64,000 nucleotides of DNA from Carex sylvatica (GCA_964058845.1 CAXKVR010000109.1:124001-188000); one strand, 5' to 3'. Shown: positions 24,661 to 36,788, counted from the stretch's first letter. Program-made: numbers and translations. The notes: generated from the letters alone by a model not told the origin.

Positions 24661-24699
24661 AAATGCTGCTTTCTGTCTCTTCCTTTGATTGAGTTTAAC

Positions 24700-25199
24700 T
24701 TTCTTTATTTTTTGTGTGTGCTTGTGTGTCCCTTGTTCTTTATGTTCTTGTTTTAATGTATGCTATGATATTTGTATCAGTGTGTTAATTATAATAATGT
24801 ATGTTCGGAATACATTGAGTAAAGTTAATTTTTTTGAAAGGAATTTTGTGTTTCCATTTAAATCAAATAGTATATTTACCCTTTTAGGTTTGTGTTTGTT
24901 ATGCATGTTTGTGTTATGATTCTACAACCTTCATTATTTACACATGAGCATAGTTACATTGAGTGAATTGACTGAAATATCGTAGGGAAAGTTATTTCTG
25001 GGAAAATAAGAAAAGTTAAAATTCGGTTTGTTGAAAATTGTGCTAAGACAAAAGATTTCATTCATATAAGGAAATAGTAGGCCCAACTAAACAAAAGGGA
25101 CAGGAGATCTTAGAAAAAACAAATAATAGCCCAACTAAATAATAGCTGGCCCAACACACAGCAAAATTTAACGGCTCAAAATTTAATTTGCCTCCCTAT
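24700..25199. other. Intergenic, no gene recognised
   Basis: T-rich DNA following the LRR fragment; the 76-codon frame at 24689 is hydrophobic low complexity and not credible. Confidence 0.5.
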
Positions 25200-26035
25200 C
25201 TTCAAAGTTCAAACAGTTGATCAGTACCATCTAACATAATCTCTATATAAAAATGTACTTGGAGATCCAATTTTATATTTTTCGGAAAGTTATTACTATT
25301 TTTTCAGATAGGTAGAACTAGGGCTGCACAAAAAGCTCACGGCTCGTGGCTCGCCTCTAGCTCGCTCGCTAACAGTTCGCTCGATAGTGGACCGAGCTAT
25401 TAACGAGCCAGCTCGGTTCAGGCTCGGGTCAAAATAAACGAGTTGAGTCAGGGGTCAGCTCGGACCGGGCCAGCTCGACTCGTTAAGTTACTGTAGATTT
25501 AGGGTTTAGTCTCGTATAATTTTAAGTCCAATTCCATTTTCAAAGGCACAATTATGCAAAATTGATGTATTTTTGGTCTGGGAATAAAGGATATGGGTTT
25601 CAGTTGCTTGAAGATGTGCCTGCAGGACGATTTCTTAAATTTTTTGAATGAATTTTCTTATTTTTATATTTTTGAATTTGTAAAATAGCAGCCCAATAAA
25701 GCCCAGCGAGCCAGCTCGTCAGCTCGCGAGCTAGCTCGAGCTGGCTTGTCATGAGCGAGCCAGGAGTTTTTGGCTCGGGTAACCTAGGTCCAGCTTGCTC
25801 GGTCTAGACTCAGGCCAAAATAAACAAGCCGAGCTAAAGCCCAGCTCGTTTACACCCCTAGGTAGAACATCTTTGTTTTTCATAAAATTCTGGACTATCA
25901 AAAATAATTTTCTACCATGAAAAATTAGAATTGTTTTTTTCCGAAAAATGTAAAAAATTGGTCTCCAAGCATATTTTTATACACAGATCATGTTGAATGG
26001 TTCGGATCAACTGTTAGGACCATGAAATCACAAAA
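25200..26035. mobile_element. Palindromic MITE interrupted by a hAT insertion
   Basis: The left arm (AAATGTACTTGGAGATCCAATT at about 25250) pairs with the right arm (AATTGGTCTCCAAGCATATTT at about 25955). It is the same family as 9806-10257. The hAT element 25319-25860 sits inside it, so the palindrome is older than the hAT insertion. Confidence 0.6.
25319..25860. mobile_element. Non-autonomous hAT element, GCTCG-rich, copy 1
   Basis: 542 bp starting TAGGGCTGCACAAAAAGCTC and ending GAGCTCG-type sequence plus TTTACACCCCTA; the ends are imperfect inverted repeats (TAGGGCTG versus TAGGGGTG). Perfect 8-bp target duplication GGTAGAAC at 25311-25318 and 25861-25868. Both subterminal zones are full of GCTCG/CGAGC words, likely transposase-binding motifs by analogy with other hAT elements. 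No transposase. A second copy lies at 52012-52556. Confidence 0.85.
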
Positions 26036-28934
26036 TATGGGGGCAAATTAAATTAAAACCTTTAATTTTCATAGCACAATTGCCAAACTGGAATTGGTAC
26101 TGGTATCTGGCTTAGCAACCCTAGTTTCAAAAAGTTATAATTCTAAGTTCTTAAATGTTTAAATTTCAAAAGTTTGCTGGGAAGAACTCGCACCATATAA
26201 TAGAGGCAAATTTCAAGGCATTTGCAAGAGCACTTCGCCAACCCACTGAAAGTGACTTGCGCTGCCATGGTTCTATTCCTAGGTTTGACTTCTATTTTGT
26301 TTTTTGTTTTTTTGTTTTTTTTGTTTGAAGATTATATTTTTTACTCAAAAAGTTGAATACCAAAAATGGTTCTCAATTTTCTGATTTTTTTTTTTTTTTT
26401 TTTTTGCTTGTTTCTCGTACCACAATTGCAGCTCTATCACGGTCATAATCGGTTTGAAACGTGAAATTATTGCCTTATAATTGAGGTACTTCTGAGGATG
26501 GGAGAGAGTTTTTTTGTATTATTTTTTAGGAGATTTATGCATATTTTAGTGCTTGAATAATTTAAATGTGCCTTGCTTAATTTAGTGCTATAATGGTAAT
26601 GGATCTCTTTTGTCTTACTTTATTTAGTTTACTGTGAGTACTCTTCTTTGATATATTTGAGCAAGCTCTATCAAGTTTGTCTAAAATAAATGTGCACATT
26701 ATCTCTGACTGTATATTTGGTAAACATTTTTGTCTCAAATTTGTCTTGACTTTCTTTTTTCTTCTAATAAACAGTGTATATACATTACACTGTTTAAGTA
26801 TTTAATATCCTAGATTGATGGTTGACAATGCATATATATAAATGTTGGGAATTAATATTTGATTTATTGATGACTAAGACAATTTCTTTCATATGAAACA
26901 TCGTATGTATGGTTTGAAATTCTATTGTTTATTTTTTTTGGGAATATTTAAAGTTTAAAGGTTTGATTTCAATGGAATTGCTTACTAGTGGTAAAATTGA
27001 AAATTTGATATTTTTTTTGTGTGGAGATGTATCTCTTTTAGATTGAAAACAATGCAATTTGTATTTTTCTTCTTATGCCATAAACCAGTGCTTTTATCCT
27101 TGGTTGAAGCAACCATGCAGGTTAAAACTATGAAATAATGAACTTTTTATTAGTAGAAAAAGTGTTTTAATTCCACCAATTAAGTATTCACTTTATATAT
27201 ATCTTTAAATATATTCATAAGCTATTTTTTTTCTCCTAAAATATATGTTATATTTATATTATTTGATGTATATGTTTGTTTTTGTGTAAATAAATTTATG
27301 TACATGTAAAGAACAAAATTTACGCATGAACAATTAATTTTAGTGATTTTAGAATCATAAACATAAATGATCTAAATTGATCGAAAATATAACAATCAAA
27401 ACTTAAAATAATCCAGTTTAATTTCATATATTATATAATAAAAATTATTAATTATTAACAATTATATAAGAATTAGCTATTGTTTGGTTTTACAAGAAAC
27501 TTAATAAAACTACTGCATTTCCTGTGCATTTATAAAATGGATTTTTGAAACGAAAAAACACATTAGAACTCAAAAAAAAAATCCTATTTTTAATTCCTAA
27601 ATTTCATTGATTTACTCTGAAATCTCATTGTAGACCCAAAAATACATATAAACTAATATAAATATAAATATAAGCTTATTTTTTAAGTCTGTTGATTTAC
27701 TCTCTTTTTTATTTATTTCCTTGTGAAAGAAAAAATACATTGATAAAATTTTGTTAACGAGTTTTTGCTCGTCTACTATATACAACAACATATCGAGAAC
27801 ACCATTCATATAATTTAGAATACTTGTATAAAAAAAATAAGTAAAAATTGCATGATAATTCATGCAAAATTCCGCTTCCCCTTCAACTCTCTCTAGATCT
27901 AGTTGGCAATAAGCCAGCTCGGTTCGAACTAGATTAAGTTCATGGCTCACTTGTTTTTAGCAACGAGCGAGTCATGAGTATTTCTACATTTGAATCTAAG
28001 CTAAAAAAGGGACTCTTTAGCTGACACCAAGCTATAGAAAAAAAAAATTGCAGCCCTTCAATTAGGGCTGCATAATGGTCGTATTTCTACATTGTTTATT
28101 TATTTTTCTAATTCCTATTAACTGAAATCTAGCGGTATCATGAACAATATATTAGTTAATTGGTTGACATATATAATTTTTTATCTAGCGATTAAGACAA
28201 TGTCTATCAGGAAATCTGATTGAAACTTTTTTTTGTTCAAAATTAGCCTCAAATACAACTTAAAAGAAAATTATTTTTTTATTCAGCTTAATTTAAAAGT
28301 AAATTAACTTTACAATTAACAACTACACATAAAATAAATATACTATTTAATTGACAGCAAATACAATTAGTGAATTATCCTAATCCTTGATGAAATCAAT
28401 CAATCAAATGAATTAAGTTAAGATACGTGTTAATCGAAAGAGTAATTTGCTGCAAAGTAACCATAAATAATTAGTTCATTTCTTAACAAGTTTGAGTTTG
28501 ATCTAGCTCGCCTCATTTCACATCTTATTGCAAGAAAATGAAGCTATTTTTCGACTCTTTTAATATTTCTCTTTGTGCTTATCATGAGATGATGAAACTC
28601 AACATGACACAGGTAATATTTCTGTTTTCTACTTTTGCAATTTTGCTCCATTCTTTTTTAATAAACTTCTATTCGGATCGGCGACAAGCCAAATTAAGTA
28701 TGCATTGATTTTCGGAAAGTTTATATGATGATCATATTAACCGGTTCAACTATTACTAATTAAATACAAAAAAAAAAAAAATCATACATAATCTGTATAC
28801 GGTTTTGATAGACCGTATTTTGAAATTGGAGACAATTTATCAATCAATTTGTATTAGACGATTTAAAAATTAACAATTTAGCAATGTCAGCTGTTTTTAA
28901 CTGATAAAATAAATTTCAATTGCATCAAATAATA
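26036..28934. other. Gene-free AT-rich DNA
   Basis: No supported coding region. A decayed piece related to the GCTCG hAT family lies at about 27890-28070, ending in the palindrome GCAGCCCTTCAATTAGGGCTGC. The 112-codon minus-strand frame at 27612-27950 lies over this piece and low-complexity DNA and is not called. Confidence 0.5.
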
Positions 28935-29225
28935 GTCTACGTAATAAAACATGAATATGCATCATCTTAATAGTAGTTTTGACAAATATTAATGTTGATT
29001 CATGTGGTTGTTATAATAAATTGGTTGATAGTATATTACTTGATAAAAGTTGCATCTTCTGGGCAGGTAGCACCTACCAGTGACAACGACGGAACGACCC
29101 CAAAAAATAAAATAAAAAATGCATGTAACCTCTTGATGTAAACCAAATTTTAAAAATATCACAATCACTGAAAAAAAAAGAGTATCCTCTCAAGTATTCG
29201 ACAGTGGCACCCACAACTTTACGAT
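28935..29225. repeat. Dispersed repeat, second copy of 10305-10530
   Basis: Shares CTACGTAATAAAACATGAAT and CACCTACCAGTGACAACG with 10305-10530, with insertions. The 29226-30100 stretch beyond it contains no recognisable gene other than the likely 3' end of the kinase transcript. Confidence 0.6.
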
Positions 29226-30196
29226 TCAGATTAATTCCCAACCGAACCTAACTCAATCCGGTGCCTAGTTGACCATAGAGGTCCCCTTTAAGATTCGTGC
29301 AAAGTTAAAAGAAAAGTCCGAATCTACTAATTCTAAAAGATCCCCTTATCCAGTACCGAGGAGGATCCGAATTCTACCACGCTCAGCGGAACCAAAGTCA
29401 ATTTGAATTACAAAGAGAGGTATGCTTTAAGATTCGTGCCAAAATAAAACAAACGACTCAGATCTCATTCTACAGTCCTGTACCACATTGGATATGAATT
29501 GAATAAACAAGGGGAACACAGAGAGAGAGAATAGGAAGTGCACACTTAAAGGAATAGTAGCTAAATAATATATATATATTATGGAAAGCAACTACAGATT
29601 AGTTTATAATCAAAGACATTGCAAACAATAATATAATGTGTAGCATCAAAAGGAGGCAATCAAAGAACAAAGTACCAGCACCAACAAATATAAAAACATG
29701 AGCACATAATCATTGCACTAAATAATCATACAAGTGTATATTAATTAATCTCCACTAGTCAATTCAAACATAGTACAAAATACAGAGGGAAAATGTTTTT
29801 TTCTCAACTAGAAAGTACAATTTTACGCCAATAATTTAAAGCGGTTCGGGGGAGGGGGAGGTGGTTGGGGGGTACTTACAAATACCCTAGGCAGTTGTAG
29901 TACCATTAAGACTTAGAATGAAAACCCTAGAAAGTGAGTCAACCAACATTTTTTGAACCATACAAAGGGTCTAAGATAGGAACATATAGAGGTAAAGGAC
30001 ATAACAATAGAAATTAAAGATGGTAACAATGATGATAATAATATAATAATTTACATAAAGATTTGGATGAGAAAACGGTGCAAACTCGGGCTACCTCTTA
30101 CGGCTTCTGCCCATTTGAACTTCCAAAAGATGAGACAATTTGTTGCTTTATAAACTTGGATAATTTACGAGATATATAGTTCGTCTTCTAAGAAGT

Positions 30197-33100
30197 TTAT
30201 TTCAAGGCGGCATCGATTTGCATGAAATTTAGACCGGTTTGTCGCTTCACATGCTCTGGTATCAGCCTGCTCAGTAGATCTGGTGAAGCACCCCCTATCT
30301 GCATATATAAAATCAACCAAATTATTTACTAATTTAAATTTGCAATAATATGAACATTTTGTTTAACAGGTTTTAAAACTTGAGATTTTATTACCTCCTG
30401 TTTGAAATTGAAGAGGGGAGGAAGGGGGCGACCGTTAGGTAACCGGGCCTTTGGCTCTCTTAGTTCATCAAAAAACGGGTGTGCACATGCTTCCAACTGG
30501 ATTGATTAAAAAAAAAAAAAAGTTCAACAGATGATTTAACTAACAAATTTTTCATCCCAATAACAAAATTGAAATTCTAGTACTTTTTTTTTTTTTTTTT
30601 GTAATCTACCTAATCACATATTTTGCAGGATATAAAAGATGATTTTGCATCCCCTAACATATCTCAAATTTTGAGTTCATTCATCAAAAATCATAACCGT
30701 TAAGCATGAATCTTAAAGCAACCCATTTTATATTATAGGGCCTCCCGATCTAAGTAGGCGCCGAAAATACTTTTTGGCTTACTTTTGACATCAACTCAAA
30801 AGTTCAGAGATCTCAAATTTTGAGTTGATACATACAAAACCTGAACCGTTAAGCACAAATTAAAGCAACCCATTTTATATTATACGGCCTCGTGATCTAT
30901 TTAGGCACTGAAAATACTTTTTGGCTCATTTTTGACATCAACTCAAAAGTTGATATATACAGACCCATAAAAGATAGTGTTGCTTTCTTTAAAGATTAAT
31001 ATATAATTATATATATATAAATGGTATAGAACAAGAACCATACAGCAGAATAGCGAAAATTTGGTGAGTATTGGAGAAGGCGAGAAGTAAGATCTATGGC
31101 CTCAGGTGGCATCCTCTTGTGAAATATCTGAAATTCAACAGAAAGTTTAACCATAAATAAAATAATTGTGATAACATAATTAGTGAATAAATAAAATAAA
31201 GGGAAAGCAATTGCAAACAAACCTTGTGCCAAGGATGTGCCTTAATCTGAGGGAACTTAAACTCTGTATAGTTTGGATTCATGCATTTTATTTCCTCACG
31301 GGTCGGTGTACCTAGCACCTGAAAGAACAGAAAAAATTTAAAATTTTCACAAAATAAATCAAATGCACACGTAATTTCATGTACAACATAGTAAAAAAAG
31401 AAGTAAATACCCTGATTATTTGCACAAGCTGGTCCACTGCACTGTCTCCAGGAAATAACGGCTGTAAAAAAAAGATAAAACTTCACTTCCCTATTAAAAT
31501 AATTAGAAAATTTCGAAAGAAGCACAATAGGGGTAAAAGTGTAAATTACATTGCCAAAATTTCACTTCCTGATTAAAATAATGAGAAACTTTCCAAGAAA
31601 AGAAGCAAAAATAGGGGTAAAAGTGTAAATTTCATTGCCAAAACTTCACTTCCCTATTAAAATTATAAGAAACTTTTCGTGAAAGAAAGCAAAATAGGGG
31701 TAAAAGTGTAAATTTCATTGCCAAAAATTCACTTCCCTTTGTTAAAAGAATGAGAAACTTTCTGAGAAAAGAAAATAGGGGTAAAAGTGTAAATTTCATT
31801 GCCAAAATTTACTTCCCTATTTAAATAAGGAGAAATTTTCCGAGAAAAGAAGCACAAAGGGGTAAAACTGTAAATTACATTCCCAAGAAGTAGTTCAGCG
31901 AGTACACAACCAGCCGACCAGACATCAATAGCAGTAGTATACTCTTCGGCACCGAAAATTAACTCAGGTGCACGGTAATAACGGGAACATATGTATGATA
32001 TGTTCGGTTCTCCTTTTACCTAATTATTTATATCAAAATAAAGCAAACATTTACAAATTAATTAAGAATTTAAGAACCAGATTAATTGAAGTAAAATAAT
32101 TCACTTTATTTTGGATGTTAGGGCAAATTTTATTCTCCTTAAATTACCCTCTTGATCTTAAATAACAATAGAATTATAATAAAGATAACAAGAATGAGGC
32201 TATGTAAAATATGATCTTCATATAAACATGTACTTGGATGTCAAATTTTACATTTTTAGAATTTTTTACTATTTTTTAAGATAGGTAGGAAATCACTTGA
32301 CCTATCTAATAAAATAGTAAAAAAATAAAAAAATGTAAAATTTGGCATCCAAGTACATTTTCATAACAATTGAATTATAATAAAGATAACAACATCAACT
32401 ATGATAACTATGATTAAATAATAGAGACTTATTATTTACCAGAACTTTTGCACTTCCGAAATCACAGATCTTGACTTGATGAGTGAGAGGATCCACCTGT
32501 GAATACAAAAAATATAGGGTGCATGAGTACTAACTCTCTGATTCATTAAATACAAAAAGTGAATTTCAACATGAAATATATGTCACAATTTTGCATACCA
32601 GTATATTCTGAGGCTTCACATCTCTGTGACAAACTCCCGCAACATTGTGCATAAACGCTAACCCTCTAAATATCTGTATACCAACATAAATTCAATCAAG
32701 AATCAGAACCATATTTCATAAATACAATCCAAAAATTAGTAAAAAAATTTTAAAAAATATAAATTTGTCTGGTAAAAATGAAATGACTGATAAAACTAAC
32801 CTGATAAGCGTAGAGTTTGACATAAATAAGGGGTATCCTCTGTTTGCTGCTGGTATAATGCTTCAGAACTCCAGAAAGGGATTCAGGCACAAACTCCATT
32901 ACCAAATTGAGGTAAATCTCATCTCGGGTAGTAGTAGAGTAGAAACAGTGTTTAAGCGAAATAACATTTGTGTGATCCATCAGGCGCATTAATTGGAGTT
33001 CGCGATTTTTGTATCTCCTATCTTGTAAAACCTTCTTTATTGCAACTGTTTCACCCGTTTCCAAGCATTTCGCCTAAATTTTTTTCATAATAAAATTAAT

Positions 33101-35006
33101 TACCCAGATGTTACTTCAGCTTTCTTAATAGAAAAGGGTAATAAATTGGGTAAATTTGATTGTTTTTGGAATTTAGAGGGCTACGTATGATATTATGAAT
33201 TTTAGAAGGGGGAATGCGCGATTTCATGATTTTTGAGGGGTATACATGAAATTCACCCTTATTTTTTTAATAATAAATTAATTACCCGCATGTTACTTCT
33301 GCTTTCTTAATAAAAAGGGTAATAAATTGGGTAAATTTGTTAGTTTTTGAAACTTGAAGGGGTACATATGATATTATGAATTTTAGAGGGTGGAATATGC
33401 GATTTCAAGATTTTTGAGGGGTATACATGAAATTGACCCTTAAAATTTAAATTAAGCAATTTAACAGAGAAGAGAAAAGTAAATTTAAACCTGAAAAACA
33501 ACTCCAAAAGATCCACTCCCGACAATACGCTCTGCCATGTAGCTAATAGTCTACAAGAAATAGAGAACAAAAGATCAAGATCTATTAATAACATTTGAAA
33601 ATATTTTGATTTCAATTTTTTAGGTATAATATGAGACCTGTTTTGGTTCGCCATTCTTGCCTCCAATTGTAGTAGAAATGATATGGCCACTTAGATTATC
33701 ATTTCCCATTACTACCGATGCTTGCTGCTGCAAAAATTATATAATTAGTAGCTGATGGTACAAATTAACACCAAACTAAACCAATAATTATTTTTCATAG
33801 TTATTTTATACTTATTTCATTCAACTAACAAGCTGAAATTGCCACCCTGCCCCACGAAACAAGAACACTTAATCTCTTTCTTTTTTTGTTTTGATTTGAT
33901 AGGGAACACATATTCAGTTTTGTCAAATTAATCTAAAGTAGAATATTCAAAAATAATAATTTTTTGTGCTCAAAGAACAGCTATATTAATTAACAAATCG
34001 AACAGCACACCGCCATACAGTAAGAAAAATGCAACAAATTGAGAAAGAGAAAAGCAAAACATCCTCCCCCCCCCCCCCCCCCTCTCAAACAACACTTAAT
34101 TTTCTTTTTTGTTTCGACTTGATGGGAAAAAATTAATTTCGCAAAATTACAGTAACCTAAAGTATTAGTTTCGCGAAATTAACCTAAAGCAGAAAGTTAT
34201 GATATGGATCAAACAAATTAATTCCAAAATAATGATTTGTTGAGTTCAATGAACAGCTATATTAATTAACAAATCGGATGGCACACCGCCATACAGTAAG
34301 AAAAATAACTATTTTAACAAGCTGAAATTGGCTTGAAAGTAAGAAAAATGCAACAAATTGAGAAAGACAAAACCAAAACAGCCCCCCACCGGCGCCGAAA
34401 CAAGAACACTTAATTTATTTCTTTATTTTTTTTATTTGATAGGGAACAAATTAATTTCGCAAAATTACAGTAACCTAAAGTACTAGTTTCACGAAATTAA
34501 CCTAAAGTAGAAAGTTATGATATGGAGTTCAAAGAACAGCTATATTAATTAACAAATTAACAGTAAAGTCACAATAATTTAACTGAAAAAATAGAAAAAA
34601 ATATTTCCAGATTAATATATATACACACTCCAATAAAATTAGCCTAATTTATTTAACTAAGAGAAACAACATGCAAGATCCCTAAATCCCAAATTAATTC
34701 GATAAACAAAACAACAATTAGCTCAATTCTTTGAAAGGGGGAGAGAGAGAGAGGCACCGAGACAGATAAACCGGTGGTCTCTGAAATGCGGGGCCCGGCT
34801 TCCATGGCCTGGCTAGGTTTCTCAGAAGGAGATCTGGAAAACCTAGAGCCCCAAATCTCACCTCATAAAAAAGCACCGAAATTTCAGATCTACAAACCCT
34901 AATTTCTTTCCAAAACTCCCAAAATAGATTAATAGATGGAGAGACAGAGACAGAGAGACAACACAGCGAGAGAGAGACAGAGAGGGCTTACAGTATCGTC
35001 AGCCAT
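30197..35006 (-). CDS. GSK3/shaggy-like protein kinase, 12 exons, 381 aa (subgroup II/BIN2-like)
   Basis: Cytosolic and nuclear Ser/Thr kinase; plant GSK3s of this group are negative regulators in brassinosteroid signalling (family knowledge). Exons on the minus strand: 34992-35006, 33638-33727, 33491-33550, 32801-33073, 32599-32673, 32440-32496, 31879-32019, 31411-31461, 31223-31318, 31044-31127, 30395-30496, 30197-30298. All introns are GT-AG and phase 0. Visible motifs: GSGSFG loop (46-51), AIKK with catalytic Lys68, HRDVKPQN (catalytic Asp164), DFG (183-185), activation-loop Tyr199 in [17 protein letters not shown] (260-263). Residues of the phosphate-binding pocket are kept (Arg79, Arg163, Lys188). 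KRQTGLNF near the C-terminus and [14 protein letters not shown] suggest subgroup II. Odd points: Ser122-Gly123 replace the usual Tyr-Arg of the hinge, and Asn237 replaces Gln at the exon 7 end. The gene appears intact. Confidence 0.93.
30661..30955 (-). repeat. Two-copy tandem duplication in kinase intron 10
   Basis: Units at about 30661-30809 and 30810-30955 share ATCTCAAATTTTGAGTT, GCAACCCATTTTATATTATA and GAAAATACTTTTTGGCT. They lie within the 547-bp intron 30497-31043. Confidence 0.75.
31478..31889 (-). repeat. Five-unit minisatellite in kinase intron 7 that includes the splice-donor region
   Basis: Five units of about 82 bp, each with CTTCACTTCCCTATTAAAAT, GAGAAACTTT and GGGGTAAAAGTGTAAATT(A/T)CATTGCC. 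The last unit (31804-31889) overlaps the end of exon 7: its GGGGTAAAACTGTAAATTAC is the actual 5' splice site read on the minus strand (AAT/GTAATTTACAG). The other four units carry near-copies of the donor neighbourhood. Confidence 0.8.
32192..32362. mobile_element. MITE in kinase intron 6, between 30-bp direct repeats
   Basis: Inverted arms (ATGTACTTGGATGTCAAATT and AATTTGGCATCCAAGTACAT) belong to the 9806-10257 family, and the left end reads GAATGAGGCTATG. A 30-bp direct repeat with one mismatch flanks it (32162-32191 and 32363-32392), much longer than a usual target duplication. Confidence 0.6.
33096..33440 (-). repeat. Two-copy tandem duplication in kinase intron 3
   Basis: Units of about 180 bp at 33096-33263 and 33278-33440 share ATGTTACTTC, GGGTAATAAATTGGGTAAAT and GAGGGGTATACATGAAATT. 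They make up most of the 417-bp intron. Confidence 0.8.
33840..34560 (-). repeat. Three diverged tandem units in kinase intron 1
   Basis: Units near 33840-34060, 34083-34390 and 34396-34560 each contain ACACTTAAT, a T-rich run, GGGAACA/GGGAAAAA, AACCTAAAG and AGCTATATTAATTAACAAAT. An 18-bp poly-C (about 34065-34082) separates the first two. They lie within the 1264-bp first intron. Confidence 0.75.
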
Positions 35007-35090
35007 GTCGGCGCCAAGGAGGAGAGAGAGAGAGGTGAGAGAGAGAGGTGAGGGAAGAAGAGAGAGAGTTGTTGGCTGGCTATATCATGT
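35007..35090 (-). promoter_or_regulatory. CT-rich leader of the kinase gene
   Basis: Upstream of the ATG the minus strand is a CT-repeat tract (several CTCTCTCT runs), typical of plant 5' leaders and core promoters. A weak TATA-like GATATAG lies at about 35076-35083. Confidence 0.4.
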
Positions 35091-35627
35091 GTTTCATGAA
35101 TTCGTCTTCTCTAACGTATCGCAAATTATGGACTAAAATATCACCCGTCCGATCAGAATCCGCACGAATAATGATGAAACCCTTGTCTGATACCGGTTGT
35201 GATCTAAACTCAAATAATATGTTACCTGAGAGTTACTACCTGACTATTTCATTTGTTACGTGAATTAGTTTCTTCTACGGTAGCTCACATTTTGTTTTTA
35301 CATCTGAATCATTCGATCAGAATCCGCACGAATATTAGAAAGATCTCTGTATTTAAAATTATCTATTACCTGAGAGACAATGAACTCGGTAATAACTGCT
35401 AATAGTGATTGGATTTGGACTGGATTATAGTTATTCAAATGTGTATTATTAGCAAGTCTCATTCATCTCTGTTATTTCCTTTCATTTCATATCTGTATAC
35501 TTAACCTGTTATTTCCATTTCACACTTGACTTAGCTGGCTTGAGTCATACCCCTGAAGTAACATAAACTTTGTAGTTTGGATTCAGACTGTCCGATCAGA
35601 ATTCGAGCCAATCCGGTCCAAGCAAGA

Positions 35628-36056
35628 AATAGGAGGTGTTCATCGATGTTGGTCTAATCGTGTTAAACTGATTGACGAAAATTCAGTTTAAATAGTTAAA
35701 TAGATCAGTTTGGTTCAATTTGATTAAGAAATTTTAAAATCAGACCGAAAATTATACTCAACTTCCATCCGAATCAGACATTTAATAAATTTTAAAAATT
35801 ATGACATAATGTATATTTCTTGTTTTAGTTTAAAACCGGTTAAAACAAACTACACTAAAATTTTAAATTCATCTTTAAAAAAAATTAAAAATCAATAAAA
35901 AAAAGTATTTATTTTTATGACTAATATTTTATTTTGGTTCAATCGAACAAATCAAAATTTAATTCGGCTTATTCAATCAGTTCAATTTGATTTGATTTTT
36001 GAAAATCAAATAAAACTTTAATTCCATTTGAATCCAACTAAACCGAACACCCCCTT
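35628..36056. mobile_element. Possible decayed hAT element
   Basis: The left AGGAGGTGTTCATCG and right CCGAACACCCCCTTGG match as inverted GGGGGTGTTCG-type ends. The interior is AT-rich with words such as GGTTCAATTTGATT repeated in inverted form. No 8-bp target duplication was found. The 35100-35620 stretch before it contains nothing I can name. Confidence 0.35.
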
Positions 36057-36307
36057 GGAGTTGGAAAGTCCAAATTCAAACTCAAATTTGAGGTACCTTA
36101 TTTAATATGATTCAGTCGGCGTTGCATTGTTCAATTTTCTTTGGTCCAGGGTTTGGTAGTAAGTAGCAACAGCATTGTTTGTTTGTCACTGTAACTGTTT
36201 GACCGTTAGACCAGTCAATCCATGTGGCGTGTTTTTGGTTGTGTTTACATTTATCAGCTCCTTTATTTTGAATTTTAATAATAATAAGTTTTGCTATATT
36301 TTGTTTT

Positions 36308-36530
36308 GGATCTGCATCATGATTCGTGCTGATGAGAAATTAAAAGAGAGTTTATATATTCTTCCTAAGATCCAGATCAGGAGTGGAGAGGAAGCCTAAA
36401 GCCGCCGTCTCTGTCTCTCTCTCTCTCTCTCTCTCACCATCCAATTCCAATTTAAATAATTTGAAAATGGTCACTCCAAGATGGGGTCCGTCCCATCACA
36501 GATACAGATCATGATATCATCCTTTGGCTA
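36308..36530. repeat. Dispersed repeat with CT microsatellite, copy 1 of 4
   Basis: Starts GGATCTGCATCATGATTCGT, contains GCCTAAAGCCGCCG, a (TC)n tract, and CCAAGATGGGGTCCGTCC. The same order occurs at 51573-51804, 54886-55110 and 56797-57010. It looks like a copied gene leader or promoter piece, but no coding part accompanies it. Confidence 0.65.
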
Positions 36531-36542
36531 AAAAAAAAAAAA

Positions 36543-36711
36543 CAAATCTGCAGTTATCCAAATTTAATGAACAATACTATGAAATTCCTGTTTTTTCAAA
36601 TCTAACTGTTGATTTATTTTGAGATACGTGCACAGAAAAAGTTGAACGATTAGATTTGAAAAAACAGGGATTTTAGGGTACTGTTCATCAATTCGGATCG
36701 CAGCAGATTTC
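36543..36711. mobile_element. MITE with about 70-bp inverted arms
   Basis: The left arm AAATCTGCAGTTATCCAAAT and the reverse complement of the right arm (GAAATCTGCTGCGATCCGAA) match for about 70 bp, both ending CCTGTTTTTTCAAATCTAA. The element folds into a hairpin. No clear target duplication. Confidence 0.65.
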
Positions 36712-36788
36712 ATTCCAAAAAAAAGGCTTAGGTGTTGCAATGGTTTTTAGAGCCATCGGACCTACTTTGGTTCGATGGATGTAGTGAC

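Noticed and set aside
27612..27950. 112-codon minus-strand frame starting MSHELNLVRTELAYC
   Set aside because: The start lies in a decayed hAT piece and the rest is low-complexity hydrophobic sequence.
27880..28070. GGTTCGAAC at 27918 as a tRNA B-box
   Set aside because: No A-box, acceptor stem or anticodon arm fits around it; it belongs to a decayed GCTCG-type repeat. No tRNA gene was found in the window.
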